Shown: one piece after another, positions 34,193-44,192 of the stretch
Layout of the letters: the number at the start of each line of letters is the position of its first letter
How positions within the stretch are numbered: the stretch's first letter is position 1
Source of the DNA: JBDIAG01 sp047974565
GTDB taxonomy: Bacteria > Actinomycetota > Actinomycetes > Actinomycetales > CAWJMD01
Direction: 5' to 3'
NCBI GenBank assembly: GCA_047974565.1
Contig: JBKECN010000089.1
Location: forward strand, 17,380 to 81,379
DNA: 64,000 bases
The notes under the pieces: generated by a model
Seen by the model: only the letters and a program-made list of their open reading frames with translations
Databases searched by the model: none
What the model was told of the DNA's origin: nothing
Program-made: the position numbers and the translations under genes

Positions 34193-35149
34193 TCACAGGT
34201 TGGCCACGTCCGCGGCCTTGCCCCTGACCGCGTCGGCCGCAGCCTTGAGCCCGTTCAGTTCGGTCTCGGTCAGTGGCGTCTCGACGACCTTGCGCACGCC
34301 TTCCCGGCCGATCTCGGCCTCCACGCCCAGGTACACCCCGTCGATGCCGAACTCGCCGTCCACCCACGCGCAGACGGGCATCACGGCACCGGAGTCCTCG
34401 GCGACGGCACGTGCCATTCGGGCGGCGGCCGCGGAGGGGGCGTAGAACGCCGACCCGGACTTCAGCAGGGCCACCACCTCGGCGCCACCGTTGCGGGTGC
34501 GCTGCACGAGGGCGTCGATCTCCTCGGCCGACAGCACGTCGGCCAGCGGCTTGCCGTCGACCGTGCACTGGCTCGGTACCGGGACCATCGTGTCCCCGTG
34601 CGAGCCGAGGGTGAGGGTCTTGACAGAGCCGACCTCGACCCCGCACTTCTCGGCGACGGAGTTGGTGAAGCGGGCGGTGTCCAGCATGCCTGCCTGGCCC
34701 AGGACGCGCTTCTTGTCGAACCCGCTGGCCAACTGGGCCAGGGTGGTCATCTCGTCGAGAGGGTTGGAGACGTTGATGATCACCGCGTCGGGGGCGTAGC
34801 GGGCGATGTTCTCCGCCACCCCGCGCACGATCTTGGCGTTGACCTCGAGCAGGTCCATCCGGGACATGCCCGGCTTGCGGGGCAGCCCCGCGGTGACCAC
34901 GACGATGTCCGACCCCTCGATCGCCTGGTAGCCCTCGCCCTCGGGGGTGGTGGTCTGGCCCACGACAAGGGTCTCGAAACCCTCGACCGGGCGGGACTGG
35001 TTGAGGTCGAGTGCCAGGCCCTCGGCCCAGCCATCCTTGATGTCGGTCATCACGACCTTGTCGAAGATGTCGTACTCGGCCAGGCGCTGTGCGGTGGTCG
35101 ATCCGTAGTAGCCGGACCCTACGACGGTGACAATGCCCTTGCGTGCCAT
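34193..35149 (-). CDS. mdh: Malate dehydrogenase, LDH-like type
   Basis: Oxidises malate to oxaloacetate with NAD+ in the TCA cycle. The 318-aa protein has the Rossmann start VTVVGSGYYGSTTAQRL, substrate loop Arg in MSRMDLL, the NVSNPLD block, and the catalytic His in LGSHGDTMVPVP. The GSG-YYG glycine loop and length put it in the lactate-dehydrogenase-like MDH group rather than the cytosolic type common in many actinobacteria, so replacement by transfer is possible. The ATG start follows GGTGGAGGA by about 7 nt. A terminator lies 16 bp downstream. Lactate dehydrogenase is less likely, because LDHs usually carry Gln at the specificity-loop position where Arg is seen. Confidence 0.92.
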   Translation of the reverse strand: MARKGIVTVVGSGYYGSTTAQRLAEYDIFDKVVMTDIKDGWAEGLALDLNQSRPVEGFETLVVGQTTTPEGEGYQAIEGSDIVVVTAGLPRKPGMSRMDLLEVNAKIVRGVAENIARYAPDAVIINVSNPLDEMTTLAQLASGFDKKRVLGQAGMLDTARFTNSVAEKCGVEVGSVKTLTLGSHGDTMVPVPSQCTVDGKPLADVLSAEEIDALVQRTRNGGAEVVALLKSGSAFYAPSAAAARMARAVAEDSGAVMPVCAWVDGEFGIDGVYLGVEAEIGREGVRKVVETPLTETELNGLKAAADAVRGKAADVANL

Positions 35150-35315
35150 GGACGATTCCTCCACCTAGACGTTGTGGTGCTGCGCGGGCCGTCCCCAGCG
35201 TCAGCGCGTCTGCGCAGGCTACCGCCAGCACGCCGCGCCCGATCCGGGGGGTGGGCTTGGCCGAGGTGGTGATGGTGGCCGATCGGTTGCGCTGATGACC
35301 CGCTGCTCGGCTCGC

Positions 35316-37151
35316 CTACTTGCCCAGGGTCACCGTCGACCCGGGGGCGGGCTCACCGGCGGCCCGCGGCGGGCGAATCCCCAGGTCGAGGTTCGGCTCG
35401 GTGGGCAGCCCAGGTGCCTGCACGACGAGCACCGCGATGTCGTCGGCGGCCACATCGTCCTGGTAACGCAGCACTGCATCCAGGACGCCTTCGGCGATGG
35501 TGTGCGCGGATGCGTCGCGCAGTTGCTCCAGCACGTCGGCCAGGCCCTCCTCGCCGAAGAACTCGCGGCCCGCGCGGGCCTCACTCACCCCGTCGGTGTA
35601 ACTGACCAGGGCGTCGCCGGGACGCAGCAGCACCGTGCTGTCCTCGGTCTCGACCAGGTCGAGCAGACCGATCGCGGTACCGGGCTCGCCGACCGGGCGG
35701 ATCGGCAGATCCGGGTCGGCGGGGACGAGGAAGGGCTTGGGGTGCCCACCCAGGCACAGGGTCACCTCGAGGTCGTCCCCCCGTCGGCGCATCCGACCGT
35801 GCACGAGGGTCAGGTAGATCTCCTGGTCCTCGGTCTCGGCCAACAGCTGGGCGTTGAGGGTCTGCACCGTCTGGGAGGGCGAATCCTCAGGCTTGGTCAG
35901 GGCGCGCAGGGTGTAGCGGGCCAGCGCCGTTACCGCGGCGGAGCGGGCACCCTTGCCGGAGACGTCTCCGAGCGCGAAGGCCCAGGAGTCCTCGATCGGG
36001 TAGACGTCGTAGAAGTCCCCGCCGATCTCCTCACCGCCGCCGGCCGGACGGTACTCCGCGCCCAGGCTCACCCCGGGCACCTCGGGCAGTCGATCCGGTC
36101 GCAGCGAGCGGCTCAGGGTGGCCGCCACCCGCGCCTGCTCGGCAAGCATCGTGGCCCGCTGGCGTTCCATCCGTCGTCGTTCGGAGATGTCCCGCAGCAC
36201 CACCAGTCGGCCGGTCTCGTGCCCGGCCCGGTGTGGCAGGTCCGAGACCTGCGCCTCGTACATCCGGCTGTCGCTGGGAGAATCGATGCGCACTTCGCTG
36301 GTGCCCAGCCGTGTGACGGTAGTGGCCAATGGCACCGGCAACGGGTCGCCGCGCCAGTTGCGCCGGGTCTGCCAGCCCAGGGCCACGATTCCGGCCGGGT
36401 TGGCGTCCACCACGTGGTAATCGGGGTCCAGGACGACCACGCCGTCCTGCATGCCCTCCACCACCTGGCTGTGGGCGATCGGCGCCAGCCGGATGAGGTG
36501 CTCCTGCACCAGGCCCCAGGTGAGCCCGGCGCAGGACAGGGTGAACGCGACGGGCGTGTAATCGAACTGGTCGAAGGGAGCGATCCGAAGATTGAAGGCG
36601 ATGCTCGCCATGAAGGGCAGCAGCACGGCTACCGCGAGGATGAAGACCTCGAATCGATACGAATGCGATCGTCGGGCCAGCATGGCGACGAAGCCCACGG
36701 CCGTGGCCACCATGATGAGCATCGTGTAGGCCAGGTGGCCCCAGAACACCGGGCCGCTCTGCACCACCCCGTCGGCGTCGGTGAAGCGGACCAGGTCGCG
36801 GGTCGAGGGGATGGCCAGTAGCAGCAGCACCAGCACCGGTTCGATCACCATCGCGATGATCACCCAGGAGTTCACCCAGTCGTCACGCCCGGACCAGTAC
36901 AGGGTGAAGATCAGCCAGGCGATCGGCATGGCTCCGACACCGACATACTTGAAGGCGCCGAAAAGTTCATTGAGGGCGCCGGAGAATCCCAGTTCGGCTG
37001 CGTACGACAGCGACCAGACGGTGGCGGCCAGCATCACCGCGACCAGTGCCTGGCCGGCCCGCCCGTCCCGGCGGGCACCGACGAAGGAGGCCAGCAGGAG
37101 GTTCACGAGCGAACAACCGACGAGCAACACGATCATCATCGCCGTCTCCAC
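35316..37151 (-). CDS. 7TM-PAS-SpoIIE (PP2C) phosphatase
   Basis: A 611-aa membrane sensor phosphatase. Residues ~1-225 form seven hydrophobic helices like the histidine-kinase N-terminal 7TM module. Residues ~240-350 form a PAS domain (GMQDGVVVLDPDYHVVDANPAG). A short coiled linker (RRRMERQRATMLAEQARVA) leads to a SpoIIE/PP2C domain at ~375-590 with the metal-site motifs GGDFYDV, GDVSGKG and SYTDGVSEA. Such proteins usually dephosphorylate anti-sigma-factor antagonists in stress partner switching; no RsbV/RsbW genes are nearby. The GTG start is preceded by AAGGAGG at 6 nt. The next gene upstream is divergent. Confidence 0.9.
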   Translation of the reverse strand: METAMMIVLLVGCSLVNLLLASFVGARRDGRAGQALVAVMLAATVWSLSYAAELGFSGALNELFGAFKYVGVGAMPIAWLIFTLYWSGRDDWVNSWVIIAMVIEPVLVLLLLAIPSTRDLVRFTDADGVVQSGPVFWGHLAYTMLIMVATAVGFVAMLARRSHSYRFEVFILAVAVLLPFMASIAFNLRIAPFDQFDYTPVAFTLSCAGLTWGLVQEHLIRLAPIAHSQVVEGMQDGVVVLDPDYHVVDANPAGIVALGWQTRRNWRGDPLPVPLATTVTRLGTSEVRIDSPSDSRMYEAQVSDLPHRAGHETGRLVVLRDISERRRMERQRATMLAEQARVAATLSRSLRPDRLPEVPGVSLGAEYRPAGGGEEIGGDFYDVYPIEDSWAFALGDVSGKGARSAAVTALARYTLRALTKPEDSPSQTVQTLNAQLLAETEDQEIYLTLVHGRMRRRGDDLEVTLCLGGHPKPFLVPADPDLPIRPVGEPGTAIGLLDLVETEDSTVLLRPGDALVSYTDGVSEARAGREFFGEEGLADVLEQLRDASAHTIAEGVLDAVLRYQDDVAADDIAVLVVQAPGLPTEPNLDLGIRPPRAAGEPAPGSTVTLGK

Positions 37152-37463
37152 CGCCCACCTCCTTCCAGACCCTCGCCAGCGCATGCCTCGGCCAGACACC
37201 TCGGCACTACGCTCATCGGCACCCGCGACGGATACCTTGAGTCCCCAGATTAGTCTGACCGTGTGATCGATCTCGGGTGATCAGGTGACTGTGCGCGCCG
37301 TCCGTAAATCGGATCTTGTCCCAAATACTCATAGAAGCCGACCTTGGGCGCCCGTCGGGTGAGGTGGCGGACGGCGAGGCGAGGTGGGCCGCCTGAGTGC
37401 GGCCGTGGTCACCCACGGTGACGGTCCCGGGCCCGAGCCCGGCAGGTCCGAAGAGGAGGAGCG

Positions 37464-38390
37464 ATGACGTCCGGCACCAAGACGCCAAGGCCGGGGTCGC
37501 TCGGCGGGGTGGGGATCGGCTGGCGCGAGCCGTTGGCGGATCTGCTCACGGATCTGGCGACCAGGGGGCGTCTGGGTTTCAGCGAGGTGATCGCCGAGCG
37601 GATCGGGGACCGGCCACCCGAGGGCGTGCGCGAGTTGCTCGACCGGTCGGTCCCGGTGATCGCCCACGGTGTCGGGCTGGGTCTGGCCGGGGCGCATCGC
37701 CCCGATCCAGCTCGGCTCGCTCGCCTGACCCGGGCCGCGCAGGTGCTCGGCTCGCCGCTGGTCAGTGAGCACGTGGCCTTCGTCCGGGCGAGTGCGCCCG
37801 CCCACGACCCCCGCGCTCGGCTGCATGCGGACGTCCTGGAGGCCGGCCATCTGGTGCCCGGGCCCCGCACCCGCCAGAGTCTGCGGATACTGGTGGCCAA
37901 TGTGCGCGAGACGATGGCCGAACTGCCGGTGCCGCTCGCCCTGGAGAACCCGGCCTCGACCCTGCCCTGGCCGGAGGACGAACTCGACGAGATCACCTTC
38001 CTGTCCGAACTCGTGCAGCAGACGGGCTGCTGGCTGCTGCTGGACCTGGCCAACCTGCGAGTGTCGGCGCACACCGACGCCTTGGTCGGACGGCGGACCG
38101 ATCCGGTGGAGGTGCTGACCCGGATCCCCTGGGAGCGGGTCGCCTACACGCACGTGGCGGGCGGTGCCGAGCACGACGGCATCCTGCTGGACACCCACGC
38201 TCATCCGATCGCCGATGAGGTGTATGCGCTGGTGGCTCAGATGCTGGACGCCTCGCCCGACCCGCCCGGGGTGCTGATCGAGCGAGACAGCCAGATCGAT
38301 CCGGTACAGACCGAGGCGGAATGGCAACGGCTAGCGCGGATGGTGGACCGCACGACCGGGAGTGCCGGTTGGCCCGGGGCCTATCCGTGA
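37464..38390 (+). CDS. DUF692 / MNIO-family iron-dependent oxidase
   Basis: A 308-aa TIM-barrel protein of the family containing MbnB and TglH, multinuclear non-heme iron enzymes that oxidatively remodel cysteines in ribosomal peptides. The expected ligand set is largely present: His68 (IAHGVGLGLAG), His103 (SEHVAF), Glu161 (LENPAS), Asp194/Asn197 (LLLDLANL), His203, His230 (YTHVAGG), Asp243/His245/His247 (LDTHAHPI) and Glu273 (ERDSQID). The ATG follows GAGGAGGAG. Two genes downstream on the same strand encode a small partner-like protein and a Cys-rich peptide, the usual MNIO context. The exact modification is unknown. The 312-bp gap before it (37152-37463) shows no gene and no clean promoter. 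Confidence 0.88.
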   Translation: MTSGTKTPRPGSLGGVGIGWREPLADLLTDLATRGRLGFSEVIAERIGDRPPEGVRELLDRSVPVIAHGVGLGLAGAHRPDPARLARLTRAAQVLGSPLVSEHVAFVRASAPAHDPRARLHADVLEAGHLVPGPRTRQSLRILVANVRETMAELPVPLALENPASTLPWPEDELDEITFLSELVQQTGCWLLLDLANLRVSAHTDALVGRRTDPVEVLTRIPWERVAYTHVAGGAEHDGILLDTHAHPIADEVYALVAQMLDASPDPPGVLIERDSQIDPVQTEAEWQRLARMVDRTTGSAGWPGAYP

Positions 38391-38458
38391 ACAGCGGCCT
38401 GGGGCCGCAAAGCGCGCTGGGCGGGAACCAATCCGGCGGCCGGTGCATCCATGGCACC

Positions 38459-38492
38459 ATCGAATGGCACATGACATCGAATGGCACATGAC
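38459..38492 (+). repeat. 17-bp perfect tandem repeat between MNIO and partner genes
   Basis: ATCGAATGGCACATGAC occurs twice head-to-tail at 38459-38475 and 38476-38492, immediately before the partner-gene ribosome site. It may be a regulator site or a slippage product. Confidence 0.8.
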
Positions 38493-38513
38493 CTGGTATC
38501 CGAGGAGGGCAGC

Positions 38514-39035
38514 ATGAGGCAGGCGTCGACCATCATGGCCTCGCACCACGTCGGGCCCGCAGCCGACCAGCTGCTGCCAGCTGACACTCTCGAGCGCGAG
38601 CGCTGGGAGTTGGGCAGCCGCCAGGCGCAGGTGCTCACCGCGCTGCTCGTGGGGCAGACCCCGGTCGGCTTCCACCCGGATGCCTGCGCCGCCACCGGGC
38701 GGGTGCTGCGTGGCAAGCGGTGGCGGTCCGCCCGCACCGCGGTCCCGGGCCTGACCGACCTGCCCGAGGCCCGCGACGTGTTCGTCGAGTTCGCCCGGGT
38801 AGTGCCCCCGCGAGGGTGTGCCCATGACGATGCGGATGCCTTCCTGGCCTGGGCCGTTCGGCGGGGTCGATTGGGCCGGGCGGGGGAGGCGTTGTGGCTG
38901 CGCCGTGAGGTCCGGGCCTGGCGCCGGTCGATCGCCCTGGTCCGTCACCCCCGGCCGGCGATCATCCTGGCTCTGGGGGATCGGGTCGTCGAGATCGGGC
39001 TGTGGCCGTGGGGCGCCCGCCCGGGCACGTGCTGA
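38514..39035 (+). CDS. Probable MNIO partner protein (SCO6045-like)
   Basis: A 173-aa soluble protein. The helical core WELGSRQAQVLTALLVGQTP, ACAATGRVLRGKRW and FLAWAVRRGRLGRAGEAL resembles small proteins (SCO6045-like in Streptomyces) that accompany DUF692 genes and may deliver the substrate peptide, as MbnC or TglI-type partners do. That role is inference from position and from a recalled family resemblance. The ATG start is chosen because GAGGAGGGC lies just upstream; an in-frame ATG 11 codons earlier lacks one. The Cys-rich peptide gene starts 16 bp after its stop. Confidence 0.65.
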   Translation: MRQASTIMASHHVGPAADQLLPADTLERERWELGSRQAQVLTALLVGQTPVGFHPDACAATGRVLRGKRWRSARTAVPGLTDLPEARDVFVEFARVVPPRGCAHDDADAFLAWAVRRGRLGRAGEALWLRREVRAWRRSIALVRHPRPAIILALGDRVVEIGLWPWGARPGTC

Positions 39036-39051
39036 GAATGGGGCTGCGGAC

Positions 39052-39315
39052 ATGCTGAGATCGGACACCATCATCGTTGTCGTGCTGCTGGGGGCGCTCT
39101 TCCTGCTCGCGGTCGTCCTGGTCGCGGTGGTCTTCGCCACCGCCCTGGCCCGTGGTCAGACCCGCCGGCCACCTAGGCGGTCGGGTCGCCGTCGATTCGC
39201 CGGTGGCGACGGGGACTGGGACTCAGATTCGGATTCGGGCTGCGGCTCCGGCGACTCGAGTTGCGGGTCCAGCTGTGGGTCGAGTTGCGGCTCCGGTTGT
39301 GGCGGTGGTGACTGA
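39052..39315 (+). CDS. Membrane-anchored Cys/Ser/Gly-rich peptide, candidate MNIO substrate
   Basis: An 87-residue protein. Residues 7-33 form one hydrophobic helix, followed by a basic patch (RRPPRRSGRRRF), an acidic DGDWDSDSDS segment, and a C-terminus with cysteines at 64, 71, 75, 79 and 83 in CGSSCGSSCGSGCG. The cysteines are four apart from 71 to 83. Codon use is normal for this genome, and the gene follows its neighbour by 16 bp. Such Gly/Cys-rich tails on small membrane proteins (compare TIGR04222 proteins) co-occur with DUF692 enzymes. Its role as modified precursor is inference. No strong ribosome site is seen, suggesting translational coupling. A terminator-like hairpin follows at once. 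Confidence 0.75.
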   Translation: MLRSDTIIVVVLLGALFLLAVVLVAVVFATALARGQTRRPPRRSGRRRFAGGDGDWDSDSDSGCGSGDSSCGSSCGSSCGSGCGGGD

Positions 39316-39388
39316 GCCCACAGTCACCACCGGACCCACAGTCACCACTGCACCCACAGTCACCACTGGACCCACAGCCACCGCCGCG
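39304..39388. repeat. Hairpin plus four 18-bp tandem repeats between convergent genes
   Basis: GGTGGTGACTG (39304-39314, overlapping the end of the peptide gene) pairs with CAGTCACCACC (39321-39331). The right arm belongs to the first of four 18-bp units (CCCACAGTCACCAC plus 4 variable bases) at 39317-39388. The hairpin may act as a bidirectional terminator for the peptide operon and folD. Confidence 0.75.
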
Positions 39389-39421
39389 GCAGGGTAGCTC
39401 TTCCAGTTCGGACCGGCAGCC

Positions 39422-40294
39422 TCACAGCCGCTCGGCGGCCTCCACGACGTTGGTCAGCAGCAGCGCACGGGTCATCGGGCCGACCCCGCCGGGGTTCGGC
39501 GAGACCCACGAAGCGACCTCGCGCACCGAGTCGTCGAGGTCCCCGCGCAGGTGTGACCTGCCGTCCTCGCCCGCGACCCGGGAGACTCCCACGTCCAGCA
39601 GCACTGCACCGGGCTTGACCATGTCCTTGGTGATCAGGCCCGGCACGCCTGCCGCCGCGACGACGATGTCGGCCCGGCGGACGTGGTCGGCCAGATCCCG
39701 GGTTCCGGTGTGGCAGAGCATCGCGGTGGCGTTGATGGAGCGCCGGGTGAGCAGCAGTCCCATGGTGCGACCGACGGTGATGCCGCGTCCCACCACGCAC
39801 ACCTCCTTGCCGGCCAGGTCGATGTCGTGTCGCAACATCAGTTCGATGACGCCGCGGGGAGTGCACGGCAGCGGGGAGTCGATCCGCTCGTTCACCCGCA
39901 GGACGAGCCTGCCCAGGTTCGTCGGATGCAGACCGTCGGCGTCCTTGTCCGGGTCGATGAGTTCGAGCACGCGCTGCTCGTCCAGGCCCTTGGGCAGGGG
40001 TAGTTGGACGATGAAGCCGTGGCAGGCCGGGTCCTCGTTGAGGGCGCGCACGGCGTCCTCCACCTCGCCCTGGGTTGCCTCGGCGGGCAGTTCGGCGCGG
40101 ATCGAGGCGATGCCGACTTCGGCGCAGTCCCGGTGCTTGGCACGCACGTAGGAGGCGCTGGCCGGGTCGTCCCCGACAAGGAGGGTGCCCAGGCCGGGGA
40201 CGATGCCGCGCTCGGCCAGCGCGGCTACCCGCTCGGTGAGTTCGGCCTTGATGGTGGCGGCGGTCGCGGTGCCGTCGAGCAGTTGAGCGCTCAC
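39422..40294 (-). CDS. folD: Methylene-THF dehydrogenase/methenyl-THF cyclohydrolase
   Basis: Bifunctional one-carbon enzyme, cytoplasmic, 290 aa. Motifs include SYVRAKHRDCAEVG (Tyr and the catalytic Lys), FIVQLPLPKGLDE, KDADGLHPTN and the NADP loop VVGRGITVGRTM. The GTG start gives the standard MSAQLLDGTA N-terminus; a weak AAGGA lies about 13 nt upstream. It supplies formyl-THF for the purN and purH reactions encoded earlier in the window. It is convergent with the Cys-rich peptide gene. Confidence 0.95.
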   Translation of the reverse strand: MSAQLLDGTATAATIKAELTERVAALAERGIVPGLGTLLVGDDPASASYVRAKHRDCAEVGIASIRAELPAEATQGEVEDAVRALNEDPACHGFIVQLPLPKGLDEQRVLELIDPDKDADGLHPTNLGRLVLRVNERIDSPLPCTPRGVIELMLRHDIDLAGKEVCVVGRGITVGRTMGLLLTRRSINATAMLCHTGTRDLADHVRRADIVVAAAGVPGLITKDMVKPGAVLLDVGVSRVAGEDGRSHLRGDLDDSVREVASWVSPNPGGVGPMTRALLLTNVVEAAERL

Positions 40295-40489
40295 GTGAGG
40301 TCGTTGGTCCTTTGTCCGGTGCGGATGGGGTGCCGGGGCGCCGGACGGGCGGGCCTGAGCCGGTCGTGCGGTGTCCTGGTCGTGCGGTGTCGGAGAAATC
40401 TGCCTTCCCGGGGCCCCCGAACGCAAGTCCACTCCTGTCGCCGATACCCGAGCCCGACCGGGATGCTACGAACGGCAGCGTGCCCGCGC

Positions 40490-42277
<1,788 letters not shown>

Positions 42278-42409
42278 CGCCGAGCCTGCCCCTTCGCCCG
42301 GCGGGTACCCGACGAAACGCCGCGTGGGAACCGCCGCTGCCTGCGGACGTGGCCCGGCGCGATGGCTCGCAGGCATCTCGGGTGCCTGCCGCCGGTGCGG
42401 ACGTGCACA

Positions 42410-43444
42410 ATGGCGCCCATGCCTACCCCAGCCACCGGCGCACCCGCCCGCCTGTTCTCCGGCATGCAGCCCACCTCGGGCTCGCTGCACCTGGGCAACT
42501 ATCTGGGGGCACTGGTCAACTGGGTGCGGATGCAGGACGAGTTCTCGGCCATCTACTGCGTCGTCGATCTGCACTCGATCACCGCCGACCCGCCTGCTCC
42601 GGACGAGCTACGGGCCAGGATCCGGGCCACCGCCGCGCAGTATCTGGCCGCTGGTATCGACCCGTCCCGCTCCATCCTGTTCGCCCAGTCGCACGTCCCC
42701 CAGCACACCGAGCTGGCCTGGGTGCTCAACTGCCTGGCCGGCTACGGCGAGGCTGCCCGGATGACCCAGTTCAAGGACAAGACGGCCAAGGGCGGCACGG
42801 ATTCGGCCAGCGTCGGGCTCTTCACCTATCCGGTGCTGATGGCCGCCGACATCCTGCTGTACGACGCCGCCGCCGTCCCCGTCGGGGAAGATCAGCGCCA
42901 GCACCTGGAACTGACCCGCAACCTGGCCCAGCGATTCAACCATCGCTACGGTCCGACCTTCGTGGTGCCCGAGCCGTACATCCTCAAGGCCACCGCGAAG
43001 ATCTACGACCTGCAGCAGCCCACCGCCAAGATGAGCAAGTCCAATGCGGTCAGCGGCACGATCGAATTGCTCGACGATCCGAAGGTGGTGGCCAAGCGCA
43101 TCAAGTCCGCGGTCACCGATACCGGCCGCGAGGTGATCTACGACCCGGAGAACAAGCCGGGGGTGTCCAACCTGCTGGGCATCTACTCGGCGCTGACCGG
43201 GCGCGACCTCGCCGACCTGGAGGCCGGTTACCAGGGGCGCGGCTACGGCGACCTGAAGAAGGACCTGGCCGAGGTGGTGGTCGATGCCCTCACCCCGCTG
43301 CGCGCCCGCACCCTGGAACTGCTGGACGATCCGGCCGAGCTCGACGCCATCCTGGCTGCGGGCGCCGACCGAGCCACCGAGCTGGCCGCTCCGAAGATCG
43401 CTCAGGTCTATGAGGCGGTCGGCTTCCTGCCACGGGGCCGGTGA
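42410..43444 (+). CDS. trpS: Tryptophanyl-tRNA synthetase
   Basis: Class Ic synthetase, 344 aa. The HIGH-type motif is SGSLHLGNYLGA and the KMSKS motif is AKMSKSNAVSG, with further blocks VVDLHSITA, YPVLMAADILLYDA and VGEDQRQHLELTR. Either ATG 42410 or ATG 42419 could start it; neither has a good ribosome site. It is divergent from argS and 58 bp upstream of a 2H phosphoesterase gene that probably shares the transcript. Confidence 0.96.
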   Translation: MAPMPTPATGAPARLFSGMQPTSGSLHLGNYLGALVNWVRMQDEFSAIYCVVDLHSITADPPAPDELRARIRATAAQYLAAGIDPSRSILFAQSHVPQHTELAWVLNCLAGYGEAARMTQFKDKTAKGGTDSASVGLFTYPVLMAADILLYDAAAVPVGEDQRQHLELTRNLAQRFNHRYGPTFVVPEPYILKATAKIYDLQQPTAKMSKSNAVSGTIELLDDPKVVAKRIKSAVTDTGREVIYDPENKPGVSNLLGIYSALTGRDLADLEAGYQGRGYGDLKKDLAEVVVDALTPLRARTLELLDDPAELDAILAAGADRATELAAPKIAQVYEAVGFLPRGR

Positions 43445-43502
43445 GCCAGGGCCCGCCGACACCGGCCACGACACGACGAACGAGTGTGATTGGGTGGGTG
43501 AA

Positions 43503-44159
43503 GTGAGCGGATCACTGCACGCGCCGCCGGAGTCGGGGCCCCGGCCTGGCCCGTCGGGCGGGGCGGGAGCGGCAGTGCTCAGCACCAACGCGGTGCCCGG
43601 TCCACCAGGCAACGGCGCCGTGTCGATCGGCGTCGCCATCGCCCTGCCGCAGCGGGTCGCCGACGTCGTCCAGCGGGTGCGCACCCAGACCGGTGATCCG
43701 CTCGCCGGGGTGATCCCGCCGCACGTGACGTTGCTGCCGCCCACCCAGGTGCCGAGCCGGGCGTTGCCGCGGATCCGTCACCACCTGCTCGTCGCCGCCG
43801 GGCACCTGCCGCAGTTCCGGCTCCGCCTGGCCGGCACCGGCACCTTCCGGCCGGTGTCCAAGGTGGTCTTCCTCCAGGTCACCGAAGGCGCGCAGAACTG
43901 CGACGAACTGCAACGGCTGATCAACACCGGGATACTGCACCGGCCCCTGCAATTCGCCTATCACCCGCACGTGACCCTCGGCCACGACGTGGCCGAGGAG
44001 CAGTTGGACGCGGCGAGCCGCCAACTCGCGGACTTCGTCGCCGACATCGAGGTGGCCGATTTCGGGCTCTACCGCTTCGACTCCGACGGGCGCTGGCGGG
44101 TCGACACGCTGGTCCGGCTGGGATGCGAGCCACGCAACGTCGCGCGAAGATCGTGGTGA
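43503..44159 (+). CDS. 2H phosphoesterase (2'-5' RNA ligase-like)
   Basis: A 218-aa protein with the paired HxT motifs of the 2H superfamily: His74 in PPHVTLLPPT and His156 in YHPHVTLGHD. The disordered N-terminal ~35 residues are not part of the fold. Family members hydrolyse cyclic or 2'-5' phosphodiesters; the physiological substrate in actinobacteria is unknown. The GTG start is uncertain, with another GTG three codons upstream. It lies between trpS and the YihY-family gene on the same strand with short gaps, a common actinobacterial arrangement. Confidence 0.88.
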   Translation: MSGSLHAPPESGPRPGPSGGAGAAVLSTNAVPGPPGNGAVSIGVAIALPQRVADVVQRVRTQTGDPLAGVIPPHVTLLPPTQVPSRALPRIRHHLLVAAGHLPQFRLRLAGTGTFRPVSKVVFLQVTEGAQNCDELQRLINTGILHRPLQFAYHPHVTLGHDVAEEQLDAASRQLADFVADIEVADFGLYRFDSDGRWRVDTLVRLGCEPRNVARRSW

Positions 44160-44192
44160 ACCACCCGCCGCCGACGACCCCTGGAGGCACCC

